DNA of 64,000 bases from Chloromonas sp. AAM2. Its lineage: Eukaryota > Chlorophyta > Chlorophyceae > Chlamydomonadales > Chlamydomonadaceae. The position numbers and the translations under genes are program-made. The DNA lies in the NCBI GenBank assembly GCA_004335635.1, contig QAXH01005640.1, positions 1 through 64,000 of the forward strand, in the 5' to 3' direction. Positions 1 to 21,244 of this stretch are shown here, piece by piece. The number at the start of each line of letters is the position of its first letter. The stretch's first letter is position 1. Below the pieces are notes generated by a model that ran no database searches, had not been told where the DNA came from, and was given only the letters and a program-made list of their open reading frames with translations.

Positions 1-811
1 ATCCGGCGTTCCAAAATATCTCCTCGCCACTCACAAATCCGGCCTAGAGTGGTGAGCGGTGACGTGATTAAACTCCACAAGGTGGTCCGGGCCAGGAAGC
101 GCCGCGCCTGTCAAGAAGCCGTTCGGCCTCACGAAGCTCTCTCATCAAGTGCAAAACACAACTCAGCGACCGTGATAGTGTGTCCGTTTGGCGCCTCAGG
201 GTTCGCTTGATGATTCGACATTTCGGGTCTGACTGAGCTGAGCAATCTGATTGCTAGATTCCGTTCAATCATCAAGATGCCCAATGATCGCTGACGATGA
301 TGCGTTTGTTGAGCCTGCCCTCACCTGGTATCCCCTGGCATGACGTCCAGTGCCGGCTGCGCCTCAGTCTAACACAGTCTATGGTGTTTGTGTTTCTGGC
401 TATCACTACTATCAGCTTGCGCCGAAAGCACTTGCACCATACGGCGTATGCCAGGCTGAGTCAGTCTCCGTCCATCGTCAGCGCAATGAGACACATGACA
501 AAAGGCATCGCAACACACCGCGCACCAATCGGACTGCAGGCCCTGTTCTGAAGGCGCGGCTGTTCGCTGTGGAGCATACTGGGAACGCAGCGTTGACTTG
601 CGCTTGTTTCGCATTTCAAGCAATCATGAGGTTTCTCAGCTGCCCTGCAGCAGATGACTGTACGTGAACCGTTCTAGACCGATGGGCATGAGTTTCTGGG
701 TTGTCTGCATTGGGTTGGGTTGTCTCTGTGTTCGGCAAGAGTCAGCAGTCCATGGTCTTAGCTAGTGGTAGGTACTGCCAGTAGCAAAGCGATGTGCAAT
801 AGCTTTATTCG

Positions 812-960
812 CAAACGGAAAAAATTGTTTGCCAGTTGTGGAATCATGGCACTGTACACTCGCTGAATTGACGGACGGGTGGACGGACGGACGGGTGGTG
901 GCTGTTCATGTGTCCTGATGTATCGACTGATAGGAACTATTGTGTGATGATTACTCGCTG
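812..960 (+). repeat. Diverged copy of the TTTGCCAGTTCTGGGACA repeat family
   Basis: A short A-rich tract is followed by GTTTGCCAGTTGTGG and then by sequence similar to that after the core at about 16985-17107 and 19548-19680. Shared pieces include CTGTTCATGTGTCCTG, a GACTGAT-containing segment and a final TACTCGCT-type motif. It is an older copy, because the core has substitutions. Confidence 0.6.
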
Positions 961-1158
961 ATGGTTCCCCATGCACACTACCTGTGTGTGGTGGCAGAGA
1001 CAGCAAGCCATTCCCCGCACTAAACCCTGCACAGCTCGCTGGTTTACAAATGTTTCAAGTACTGGTTCGAAGCAGGTGCATCTGGCTTCAGGAATCCTGC
1101 CCGACGGATTGCTGCAAAGGTGAAGCCACCGTCCTCATCATCATGATCTCTATTCCTT

Positions 1159-1160
<2 letters not shown>

Positions 1161-1210
<50 letters not shown>
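1161..1210. repeat. (GCT)n microsatellite
   Basis: About 16 perfect GCT units end in a T tract. Depending on frame it reads as poly-Ala, poly-Leu or, on the other strand, poly-Ser/poly-Gln. No exon context supports translation. Confidence 0.9.
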
Positions 1211-1213
<3 letters not shown>

Positions 1214-2151
1214 TTTTTATGCATTTGATGCATTTGAGGCTTTTTGATGCATTTGATGCTGCGGACGTGCGGACGTTCAATATGTTGCAAAATGACTGGT
1301 ACACAGTTTTTGACCTCCCAAAGTGCACACGTTGCACGTTTCCTGGGTTCCATTAATCAGATGATGAGCACTGGCGGGCGTACCCTTGCAAGTTGTGCAT
1401 CACGATGGCCTTATCGCCCTCTTAAAGTTATCCAATCAATCAATCATTTCCTGATTTGCACCTCTGTCGTGGTGTGTCATACAGGCTCTCTACCCATCAG
1501 AACATCGCCAGTGCCTCACTACACACATGCACCTCCGAACTGTGGTATGCGCATCAATCTTGCAGCGAATCGTTGTGACGGCCAAGGAGCAGCACTTTCA
1601 AGGTCAAGAAACCAAACAAACAAACTGCAGTCCCTGAAATCACCCTGCCCCTCAGCAATCCAGTAACAAATTGTTGGTGCCGCCAAGGGCATTGTCAAGG
1701 GTTTGTCAGGTTGATGACGAAGCAAAAAAAGCAACTGGCAAACATCATTTTGCTTTGTCATCAAACATGTGTTATGCATTTCTCTATCACGCCTCACTAC
1801 AAGACCAATGCAGCTTGTGCAGCCCTCAGATTCCTGCCATGCTTTGCGATCCTACTGCGTTGGAAGGTACTCACTGTTGATGATAGCAGAGCAAAAGAAC
1901 TGAATGGTGACTCAGCTCAGCAGCAGCAGCACGTGAAAACCTCACGTCCCTGGCACACTGTGCATCATCAGAATTGGATGAAAGGTACAAACACGGTTGA
2001 AGCCTGGCAGTATCATTGAACGCATGAAGCACTGAGACGGCGAACCACTGTACTAGGGAGTACCTGAACTGGTGCACACATTCCAAACGTGGCCCACACA
2101 AACCCATGTCCAAGCTTGGAAAAGCTTGCTGTCTGGGCCCATGTCCGCAGC

Positions 2152-3054
2152 CTAGTGTGGTCGCAATGCAGGGTCGCCAACCCTTTGCCGCTTGTCAGGC
2201 TTTGCCAGAAGCCTGGGTGGATCTTTGTACGCTGTCTTCCCTTCAAAGCCTGGCACACTGCGGGGCTCTGGTGCCTGCCAGTACTTGAGCATCTGAGGCA
2301 CACCCGGCAGCTTGTGGAACTTAGCCGAGTATGCCGGGTGCAGCGCCTTCCAGCGTGCCAAGCGGGCAAGGCTGCTGGCAGTGCGCTTTGCACGTTTGCC
2401 CTGGTTTGACTGTTTGTGCCACACCACGCCATTGCGATCCATGACGAAACGCCCAACCATCCACCTGCATGTGTGTAGACAGTGCGGCCATGTGTGGATG
2501 TGATGTTGATGCCTTTGGCTGCATGCAAGCTGGCACAAACACAGGGCCGGAACGAGAATCAGACCATGTCTGCCTGATCACACCCACGGCATGCATGCAT
2601 TTGCAACTGCCAGCTCCTGACAGGCCAGAGCAGGGAGCCAGAGGCTTTCCTTTCACTGACCGTACACTGCATACAGGTCACTGCCGCATGCCTTTCATTT
2701 CACTCTTGTGGCATGCACTCACTTGTACACTGGCTGGTGTGTGGTGATTTTGTACTTGTCATGCGTGTGAATCTGCAGATTCCGATGAGGCTCTGGAGCT
2801 CCAAAGATTGTGCGTTGCTGTGGCTTGGACCAGCAGCTGAGCCCATGCAGGTGATGCTGTTGTACTGAAGGAAGCTGCATGTGCCAAGGACACGCCAACT
2901 GGCCGGCGCCGGTGTGGAGCGGTGATCGCCCTGGCTGTGTTATCGCATGGAACATGCGGCAAGCTGCATGATTAGGGGTGCTGCATAGTGGTGCTGGCCA
3001 TGGAATAGAGGTTCCCTCCAGTAGCGCCGCAAGCGGAGCGAGTCGCCGCGCCAT
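2152..3054 (-). CDS. MRPL35: bL35-like mitochondrial ribosomal protein, two exons
   Basis: Two phase-compatible exons (3054-2756 and 2464-2152, GT-AG intron) encode about 203 residues. Residues 1 to about 80 are Arg/Ala/Ser/His-rich with almost no acidic residues, like a mitochondrial presequence. Around residues 95-135 the spliced protein has a His-Thr-His segment, then VGRFVMDRNGVVWHK and GKRAKRTASS. This matches the bL35 pattern: a basic T-H segment, R-F, then Gly-x-Val and a Lys/Arg-rich helix. bL35 is a structural protein of the large ribosomal subunit. The C-terminus runs about 60 residues past the bL35-like core, as organellar versions often do. The start is the first ATG after an upstream stretch with no open exon. 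The call rests on a short motif, so another small basic organellar protein is possible. Confidence 0.6.
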
Positions 3055-3470
3055 CTGGAACCCAAACGATTATTTACAACGTTCAGAATCACGGCGGCAG
3101 CTCCTGCATGCAAGGGTTCTGACGTGACTGAAATTTGCAATTGCCCAGAGCTGCGCGTCGCATGTGAAGCCTTGTGGTTTAGAAGTCGAGAGTCGGCGAT
3201 GGGCCAGTTGGTAGACCTGCGGGCCTACGTAACTGCGAAAACGCCTGCCAGTTCTGGGACAGTTTTCGCGTCGGATACTAGAACCGTATGTGTGGTCACC
3301 TGTCCCAAACGATGTGAGTGTGTAATTTTTTCAATCGTCAGGGTGGGGTCCCCTCTTCTCGTGTCCTAGCTCCCCACTTGAAGTGAAGTGTGTAATTTTT
3401 TGTTTTTGGTAATGAGCCAATTCTGTTGCAGTACTGGGAGATAGTGAGCGTCCTTGGCAGACCTACTAAG

Positions 3471-3648
3471 AAAAGAAGTTTGCCAGTTCTGGGACAGTTT
3501 GTGTGAATATGCCTGTATCACCGCCAGCAACCACTGTGTGTCAGTAAAACATGTGTATGTGTGTGTGTGCACCGCACACGGGGTGAACAGCGTGGTGAAC
3601 ATCGCCGCTGTTGTGGTAGACGATGCATTGCCACTTCTGGGACAGCAA
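3471..3648 (+). repeat. Short element bounded by GCCAGTTCTGGGACAG and GCCACTTCTGGGACAG
   Basis: An A-rich tract (AAAAGAAG) runs into GTTTGCCAGTTCTGGGACAG. About 150 bp later comes a near-identical direct copy, TTGCCACTTCTGGGACAG. The same start and end pair recurs at about 17000-17215, so this is probably a defined unit of the family. Confidence 0.55.
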
Positions 3649-3826
3649 ACCAGGTCTACACAGGAACTACAGCAGTATTGGCTGATTCAATCTAAGCACA
3701 GGGCCAGAGTTGGTTCTATTCAGTTGACTGACCATAGTAAGCATGTGTTCGGAATGCATGCCAACTGTGTGGCCACGTGTGTGGTGGTAGTCACGTCACT
3801 GCCGCTGTGTGCGTTGAACTCACAGG

Positions 3827-3867
3827 TTGCTATTGTAAGATATTTGTCCTATATCTTACAATAGCAA
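3827..3867. repeat. Perfect inverted repeat, 17-bp arms, 7-nt loop
   Basis: Arm 3827-3843 (TTGCTATTGTAAGATAT) is exactly complementary to 3851-3867, with loop TTGTCCT. It lies just downstream of the 3471-3648 repeat unit. It could be the remnant of a palindromic element or an RNA hairpin. Confidence 0.85.
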
Positions 3868-4791
3868 GTGAACGCTTGGTTCTTGTTCTCGCGGCTTGGT
3901 TCTTGTCTACACGTGCCTTGACTCCTGCTGCTTGCACTATACTAATCCACCTGGACTAGGTTGTGAGGTTGCTTGACAAACGTGGGCGGCAATAGCCAAC
4001 AAGTAAAGGAGCGGCAGGTACACTGCCGCTTCAGTTCAGTTCAGAGGTCGTACACGTGGGCCCATAGCGCCTGGGGAGGAGCAGCATGCAGCCCAAGCAC
4101 GGCACTGAGCTCAGCAGGCAGGCGATCTTACCCATGCATGCATTGCGCACATCGACTACATGACTGCAGATGCCTCAGAGTCACTTGCGAGGGATTGCCA
4201 TGAGGACGTACGTTCAGCAAGCAACCTGATCCACGCTGGGGTAGAGCATGTATAGGGCATGGTGGATTGATTGTAGCTGACATCGTTGAACAAACTACGA
4301 CATGGCAAGGGAGGAGAAGATGTGTCGAATTGACTACCATACTGTTGAGGAATGGATCTATCTCTGCCACAAGACACCAGACGAGAGACACAGGGCAGTC
4401 GGCCCTGGTAGCTCGCACTTGTTCATGCCCACCAATAACCACGTGGTAAGAGCTACCATAAGATGTTTGCCAGTTCGGGGACAATTTCCATGAACGTCAC
4501 TTTTTTTTGGTTGCAGTGTCACGCAATCTATGGTCGTGAATTGCATTGAAGGTGTGCTGTTGTTTATACTCATGTCAAAGTGACTGCGTCTGTCACAGGC
4601 ACTCTGTGGGTTTGTCTCTGCATGATGCATGAGATTCTCTCCAACCAATCAATGCGGAGTCCAACAGTCCGTGGAGGTTTTGCCTTGATGGTGTGTAAAC
4701 CACCGTCTACTCCGCGTTCACTGCACATTCTGAATTGAGACACTTGCACACTAGCTCAAAGCCACAGCCACCTAGGCCTGCCGTGAGTAAA

Positions 4792-15665
<10,874 letters not shown>

Positions 15666-15994
15666 CTACAGATGCGGCATCAATGCCAAGACTCCCCAAC
15701 AATCAGCATGCATCTGTAGATGTTGCTCGTGATACCTTATGTTAATGGTCAATGCAGCATTTGATGTGAAATGTCGTTGTCAGGTACAGGTGTAGTGCAC
15801 GCATGTGCAGCAGGACGTGCTGCCTAGACTGTGCTAGGAATGTTACGACCACACAGCGAGACAGCTCACATTTGCCCTTTCATCCGTCTGCTGGCACTTT
15901 TGTCAGGAATGTGGGCACGCTATGTGGCTGCCATCCATGTGTGTTGCCTGATTCCAACTTCCCGATTTGCCACCGGGTAGGTAAAATTTGCAGA

Positions 15995-16027
15995 CCAGAA
16001 AAAAGAAGTTTGCCAGTTCTGGGACAG
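15995..16027 (+). repeat. Copy of the TTTGCCAGTTCTGGGACA core
   Basis: AAAAAAGAAG is followed by an exact TTTGCCAGTTCTGGGACA. This matches the A-tract plus core layout of the copies at 3471, 16990, 39765 and 55520. Confidence 0.8.
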
Positions 16028-16627
16028 GTTCGTTGTGTTGAGTGTTGAGTTCTGTGGGGGAGTAGTTTTTCAAGAATTTTGTCCATAGGTTTGGACAGGT
16101 GGTGAATCTGCACACATCTGATTTGGATTGATGTCATCTGCCACTGGGATGTGTTGCTGATGCTGGAGTTGGTAGGCGATGACGGCTGCCGATGTCTCCC
16201 ATTAGTGGGAGCTACCGAAATAGCCCACTCCACTCTCAGGAACACATCAGCGTGCCAGCCTTAAGATCAACCTTCCTGGTCATTGCAGGAAGAACATTAA
16301 CGCTGTACGGTGCATAAGTGGAGGAAATTTGGGTGGCTCCCAAAATGCGATGTTCACTAGGTGCGATTTGGTCCATAGGTCTGGCGTGTCAGGTCTGCTG
16401 ATGTCAAGTGACTAGCAGGCGGCAAGTGTTGGCCTGGTCTGTGGCTGGGCAAGCAGACTTGTGTGACTGGTGTGTGACTGGTAGGCGGTCGGTCTGGAGG
16501 TGCTGGCCTGGTGATTGCTGGACAGTCAGACGGGGTGCAAATGCTTGCCCAGACAATACAAACACACTGGGGGCTGCAAAATAAGAGCACCAAAGGCAGG
16601 TGAGCTAGCCAAGAGATCAACAACAAT

Positions 16628-16690
16628 TGGATCATGCTGGTTCCAGTGGAGATCCTGAAAACTCTCCCAGAACTGGCAAACATTTTTTTT
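16628..16690 (-). repeat. Reverse copy of the TTTGCCAGTTCTGGGACA family
   Basis: A GGTTCCAGTG motif and CTGAAAACTCTCCCAGAACT lead into GGCAAACATTTTTTTT. This is the same order of blocks as at 10.3 and 12.5 kb, one substitution from the core. Confidence 0.75.
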
Positions 16691-16854
16691 GTGTGGCCAG
16701 CAGCTTCCTGAGAGGAACGCCCATGATTCCTTGAATTCTTGTTACGGATCAATGTGTGCCTAGCATGCCCGGCCATACTGTCTATGTATCAAAACATGTG
16801 TATTCACTGTTGTACGCTGTTGTAGCTATGCGCGAACGATCCTGTACGTCTCAC

Positions 16855-17951
16855 CTGTGCGGGCGCTAAATGCACATCAAAATACTGGTAGTAAGGGCCT
16901 GGGCAGATCACTGCATGCAGGCCCTTTAAGTGTCAACTTGCCAAACACATGTGACGTCAAAGTGAGGGTGAATACATACAATTTGCGCAAACGGAAAAAA
17001 AAGAAGTTTGCCAGGTCTGGGACAATTTGGCGGGTTCGTGTGGTGACTGTTCGTGTGTCCTGGTGTATTGACTGATGGGACCTCTTTGGTGGTGAATACT
17101 CGCTACGTTTCTTGCTGCGTGTTCTTGTGTGTACAAAGAGTGTGTGTTGGTCGACAACCAAATGAACAGGGCGTGTTGGTACACGGTATGGTGCCACTTC
17201 TGGGACATGCTGTTGTGCGTGGACACGAAAGAAATGGATCGTCTCAATCTCAATGTGTGATCAGTGAGTTGTGATCGCTATCCATACATGTCACATCAGT
17301 GGTACACGGAGACTGAGAATATTGGGACTATGGACTATGAACTATAGAAAGCGAGCCAAGGACAACTGCAACGTTAGTATTTGCGTTGGACGTGCTTCCT
17401 GGTGTGCACTCCCTCCTTGTAAGGGCCTTGCGTATCTCATCTCACCTGTACGGGTGCTAAGTGCACGTCGAAGTACTGGTAGTAGGGCCCTTGTGTATCA
17501 CAACCCTCACGTACATCAAAGTCCTGCATACACAACACGTGCATGCATGAGGCCTGTGATTTGGACAAGTATGCTGGCCCTTGGCGCATATGATGTGCAG
17601 AGGTCATGTCTGACCTTAGACAAACATTCTTAGCATACATCGAGCTTTGAAGGGTCAACGGTGAGGTCAAGGAATAGTCAAACTTGTACAACAGCCGTAG
17701 CATTCTTGTGCCCACTGACAGACATGAAGCCATGCACGACGCAATAAACATCCTCCTTAGAATAGCTGCCGGGCAGTGTTATAGGTTTTGATGGTGGTGG
17801 TACGGGAATGCCGTCGTACTTTTCACGATTCAATTCGCCATCTGCCACATTTTGCACCCACCTTGGGAAAGTAATAGCGAAGCCAGGGCATAGGAGTGTC
17901 CTCATAATGCCGGACGTCTTCAAGTTGAGCCAAGGGCTCCGGGTTAGCTCC
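16855..17951 (-). CDS. Exon-like pieces of an unresolved minus-strand gene
   Basis: Three splice-flanked open segments stand out: 17951-17862 (30 codons, with HYEDTPMPWLRYYFPK), about 17.76-17.67 kb (with EDVYCVVHGFMSV) and 17523-17446 (26 codons, with GPYYQYFDVHLAP). All have AG before and GT after and read in phase 0. A second copy of the last motif, PYYQYFDVHLAPAQ, with its own GT donor ends at 16855. I do not recognise the protein. The pieces lie upstream of, and on the same strand as, the GAF/stalk gene. They do not directly supply the phase-1 junction needed by its first resolved exon at 15665, so at least one exon is missing if they belong together. Confidence 0.35.
16985..17216 (+). 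repeat. Long copy of the repeat family (core to GCCACTTCTGGGACAT)
   Basis: CAAACGGAAAAAAAAGAAG and GTTTGCCAGGTCTGGGACAA are followed by about 200 bp and a terminal GGTGCCACTTCTGGGACATG. The first 120 bp match the copies at 812-960 and 19548-19680. Confidence 0.7.
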
Positions 17952-18270
17952 CTGCATGCCAGGACAACTCAATGCGATGACAAACCCGATGAGGCGATTG
18001 CATACAATGGCTGCAGCTGGCATGTTTTTCGGCATCTGGGCTAGCACCTACGTGTTGTTTGAGTACGCCTGGAGCCGGGCAAGGGCGCAAGGTTCCATAC
18101 TGTGCCATCTTCTTCGGGCCCTGTGTGCGAACTACACCATCTCACCATGAACTACTGACATGCGTGACTGAATGGCAGGACTTTAGAACGGACGATTTTT
18201 GAATAACGGTTGGCGATTGACAGATGATGTGATCCTCATCGCGGGGCCATGCTAGCTTTGCACAACTGCC

Positions 18271-19362
18271 ATGGCGACTGCAGAAACACAGGCACTGATT
18301 ACTGAAAATGAGCGAAAGGCCTGGGTCATCCGCATGCGGAAAGCATTAAGCCCTCAAGGCATGCTGCTACCGGATGGCAGCGTGGATCAGACCTTCTTCA
18401 AGCCCAAGCGTTTGGTAATAGTGCATGACAAGCGCTGGGGTGACAGCGAGCGCGACTTGCTGATCACAGGTCTGGAGAAGTGGGGCGTGGGAAGGTGTGT
18501 GACAGGGGAGCCCCTATGCATTCAGACATTGGCATGTCCATTTTCCGACCCTCTGTGCATCCCTATCCCAGTATCCAAACCTGACTACCTGCTCAACGAG
18601 GCTTGGCCCGCTGAGATTGTTCACTTGACACAACCTGGGCGCTTTGCAAGGGCCCAGGTAACGTTCACAGCCTTCTGAGCGCGATCTTTTGCTCTTGCCC
18701 CACCCATGCAGCTGGCGTGAAATCAGCGAGTCATTGCTTCACGGGTGGGACGATCAGCAACTGAGGCTGCGAACATGTCGTCTGCTGGGCACCCAGAGCT
18801 TGGCCCGATACGTTGGTTGGAAAGGAGGGCAACAGGTCAGGCCAAGGCATCAGGCATGCACATGTGTGTGGGAAAGTTGAAGCATAAGAGGCCAAGACTC
18901 AGGGTACGTGGAATGACACGCTCGTGCCTCACCAAACATGGCAAGCACAAGGCATGTCGGTCTGCGTGCTCCTATAGCTCATGTTGCTCGCGTGCGTGAT
19001 TACTCCAACTGCTGAGCTATGTCGCTACCATCGTAGATTTACGACAGCAAGCAGCTTGCCTGTCGCCCTGTCAACTTAAGCACCTGCGTTTTGTGTGGTA
19101 GCACAAGATTACATGCCAGGCTGCTGGTGCTTTGCTGGAGGTCATTGCTGGTGCTTTGACCATAGCCCTGCCTGACCACTGGCTGCCTGGCTTGGTGTGG
19201 TCCCACCAGGCAGTGGAAGCCGAGCTGCGGGCCAACAAACGCGTGGGCCTGGCCACTGGTTGCTGGAAGGGCGGCATGCTGGTGGAGGACGATCAGGGGT
19301 CAGTTGCCAAATACCTGCAGCAGCAGCAACAACAGCAGCAGGAGCCAGAAGCTCAGCAGTAG
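18271..19362 (+). CDS. Myb/SANT-like protein with C-terminal Gln run
   Basis: Three exons (18271-18494, 18712-18835, 19210-19362), all GT-AG and in phase, give about 166 residues. Residues 1-45 are a charged leader with KRLVIVHDKRWGDSERDLL. The exon junction creates LEKWGVGSWREISESLL, a Myb/SANT-type helix with spaced Trp residues, followed by GWDDQQLRLRTCRLLGTQ and SLARYVGWKG. The last exon has a second conserved-looking block, NKRVGLATGCWKGGMLVEDD, and ends in a run of Gln codons at a CAG/CAA repeat. The Trp spacing and G-x-W-R-E-I pattern suggest a single Myb-like domain. Such proteins are usually nuclear and DNA- or chromatin-associated, but the target is unknown. The start is the first ATG in the open exon. 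A copy of the CCAGTTCTGGGACA family lies about 190 bp after the stop. Confidence 0.7.
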
Positions 19363-21244
19363 GAGCAGCAGCAGCAAGTGCAGGGGGCTCAGTAACAGGA
19401 GCAGCGACAATGGGAACAGCAAAAGGAGCAAGGAATTCAGCAGTACTAGCATCAGCAACAGGAACAGGAGCATCAGTAGCACCAGCAGTGTCAGAGCCAG
19501 TGTCAACAGCAGCAGAACCATGCTGTGGTAGAAAGAACAACCAGGCTTCCATAAAAAAAAAAAAAATGTTTGCCAGTTCTGGGACAAATTGGACGGGTTC
19601 ATGCGGTTACTTGTTCGTGTGTCGTGTTGTCTTGACTGATGGGAACTATTGTGTGGTGAATACTTGCTACGTCTCGATCTCACTTTTCAAATGAGTGGCC
19701 TGTCGCGCGACACAGGGTCAAGTTGACTGATGACGTGTGTGATAGTCAAGTCAGTATTGGTCTCACATCACCACACCCAGTCACGGAAGTCACCACCTTT
19801 ACACGGTGGGCGAGAAGAGTTACCAGCACAGTTTACCAACTCATCCAGCGTCCCTTCATTTGTTTTTTGCCATGCCTGTTTTAACCTTGCTGGCAGTTTT
19901 GCACATATTGTCAAGAGCATGCGACATTTGAGCATTACGTTTGAGGCCTGTGCAGTCGGAATTCCACGTGGTTGATCAAGGATACGTCCTCATTTAGGAC
20001 AGGTGCCGAAGGGTTCACTCAGAGGTTTAAACACAATCACACTGCCACCTGGCTGCTTGAAGGCACAGCCGCAAGTGAGCCACATCATTCTGCAACAGGA
20101 GAAATGAAACCTTGGCCAATCGGTGGCTTCCGCATTTCACAGAACATACCTAACCCAGCAGCCACGCTGATGAGGGCTTTGATTTGACAGACCTGTCAAT
20201 TCTGCATTGGCTAGATTTTGTGTTAAGTAAGTCGTTGTTAATTGTTCTGCTGGATAGAGCGGGCCTTACAGATGCTGGCAGCAGATCAGTTCCCAGCAGC
20301 GTGTTTGCATAAGTTAATGGAGCAGTCCCGACTAGTCTGGCAATCAGTCAGGGACGAAGGCACTACCTTGCAATGGAGGAGCATCTTGGTCAAGTTGGGT
20401 CAGACTGTGAGCTGGACAGTGAGCTGGACAGGTAGCTGAACTGACCCACAACAGTGCTTGATTGTGTCATAGTCACTCCAGTTTTTTGTTTGAGTGCAAT
20501 AACAGCCGTTTTTAGGCGGTTTTGTTTACGCGGGTTACAATACATCAGTAACGGTGCTTGGTTGTTTGTTGGTGTAATCGCCACTTTGTTGCTGTGTGGA
20601 ATTGCAGCAAAAATAATCCTGAGCTTAAGCTCACGCTAAGGTCAATAGCTATGAGGTTGCAGAGTTTGCAAAGCTGTTACATAAGGTGCCTGGCACTGAC
20701 ACAGAAGTGTTGTTTACGTTTTTAGCCTCGTAACCACATACGTATTGTGCACTTATCACTTATCTATTGCTGGCTGCCCTACCATGTTTCCTGAATAATT
20801 TGGTCAGTACTATTTACATGCTTGTTGCTTGCACTACTTCGTCGTGGTTTGACTGGCTCAGTTCAATCACGTCAGATGAGTGCAGCTGACCGACCCAACT
20901 GAACCACGCTTCAGAACAACTTTACAATTCAAACAATCAAACTGTAATATGATACAGCCAATTTACAAAATCAGTAGCACGTTCTGCCACAGGAATTTCA
21001 GCGGAAAGTGTGCCACAGCTCAGGCGGGACCCGCTACAAGTACAGCCTCAAGAGATTGCCACAAGGGTAACAAGGGAGTTTACCTACGTGTACACTATGT
21101 ACAATTCATGGATCATTAGAACTGGGTTTATGCTACCATTGGTGGTGCTGTGCAATGCCACCAGGGAAACAGACCGCGAGCCATACGACATTGTCAATGC
21201 AATTGGATACTGACGTGGCAGCTGCCAGCACTTATCCAGGCTGC
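19363..21244. other. Intergenic stretch, repeat copy and one unexplained open frame
   Basis: It contains imperfect CAG/CAA-rich sequence continuing from the Myb-like stop (to about 19530), the repeat copy at 19548-19680, and open frames at 20880-21213 with no motif I recognise. A TTACA (TGTAA on the minus strand) at 20932-20936 could serve as the poly(A) signal of the LEA-like gene. Confidence 0.45.
19548..19680 (+). repeat. Copy of the TTTGCCAGTTCTGGGACA family
   Basis: A 14-A tract and TGTTTGCCAGTTCTGGGACA are followed by GGACGGGTTCATGCGG and TGACTGATGGGAACTATT, shared with copies at 16985 and 812. Confidence 0.85.

Larger units (their letters stand above)
1..2151. other. Intergenic stretch, no supported gene
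   Basis: I see no exon chain here on either strand. Open frames are short, overlap one another and lack recognisable motifs. The stretch holds a GCT/CTG microsatellite (1161-1210) and a diverged copy of the TTTGCCAGTTCTGGGACA repeat family (about 812-960). Confidence 0.5.
3055..4791. other. Intergenic stretch with repeat-family cores and a perfect hairpin
   Basis: No coding exon is supported. The stretch contains cores of the CCAGTTCTGGGACA family at about 3247, 3478-3497 and 4465-4485. A related TTGCCACTTCTGGGACAG lies at about 3629-3646, and a perfect 17-bp inverted repeat at 3827-3867. Confidence 0.55.
15666..18270. other. Stretch upstream of the GAF/stalk exons: repeat copies and isolated exon-like pieces
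   Basis: No complete gene is resolved. It holds three copies of the TTTGCCAGTTCTGGGACA family (about 15999, 16665 and 16985) and four minus-strand exon-like pieces at 16855-16.9 kb, 17446-17523, about 17.67-17.76 kb and 17862-17951. These may be the missing 5' part of the GAF/stalk gene or belong to another minus-strand gene. Confidence 0.45.

Noticed and set aside
1044..1356. Open frames with poly-Leu, poly-Ala, poly-Ser and poly-Gln
   Set aside because: They all read through the (GCT)n microsatellite in different frames and strands, with no splice sites or motif support.
3190..3245. tRNA-like segment (GGGCCAGTTGGTAGACC)
   Set aside because: No matching acceptor stem or GGTTCGANTCC-type B box follows. 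No other tRNA or rRNA signature was found by eye in the window.
17956..18150. Plus-strand hydrophobic frame (GMFFGIWASTYVLFEYAW)
   Set aside because: It is attractive as a small membrane peptide, but it is short, has no flanking exons, and overlaps the antisense of a better minus-strand exon candidate at 17862-17951.
18271..18678. Single-exon 135-codon reading of the Myb-like gene
   Set aside because: The frame after 18494 loses Myb similarity. Splicing at 18494/18712 restores the W-G-V-G-x-W-R-E-I pattern in phase.
20880..21213. Possible plus-strand exon (REFTYVYTMYNSWI)
   Set aside because: No flanking exon, no recognised motif, and it may be part of the 3' UTR region of the LEA-like gene.
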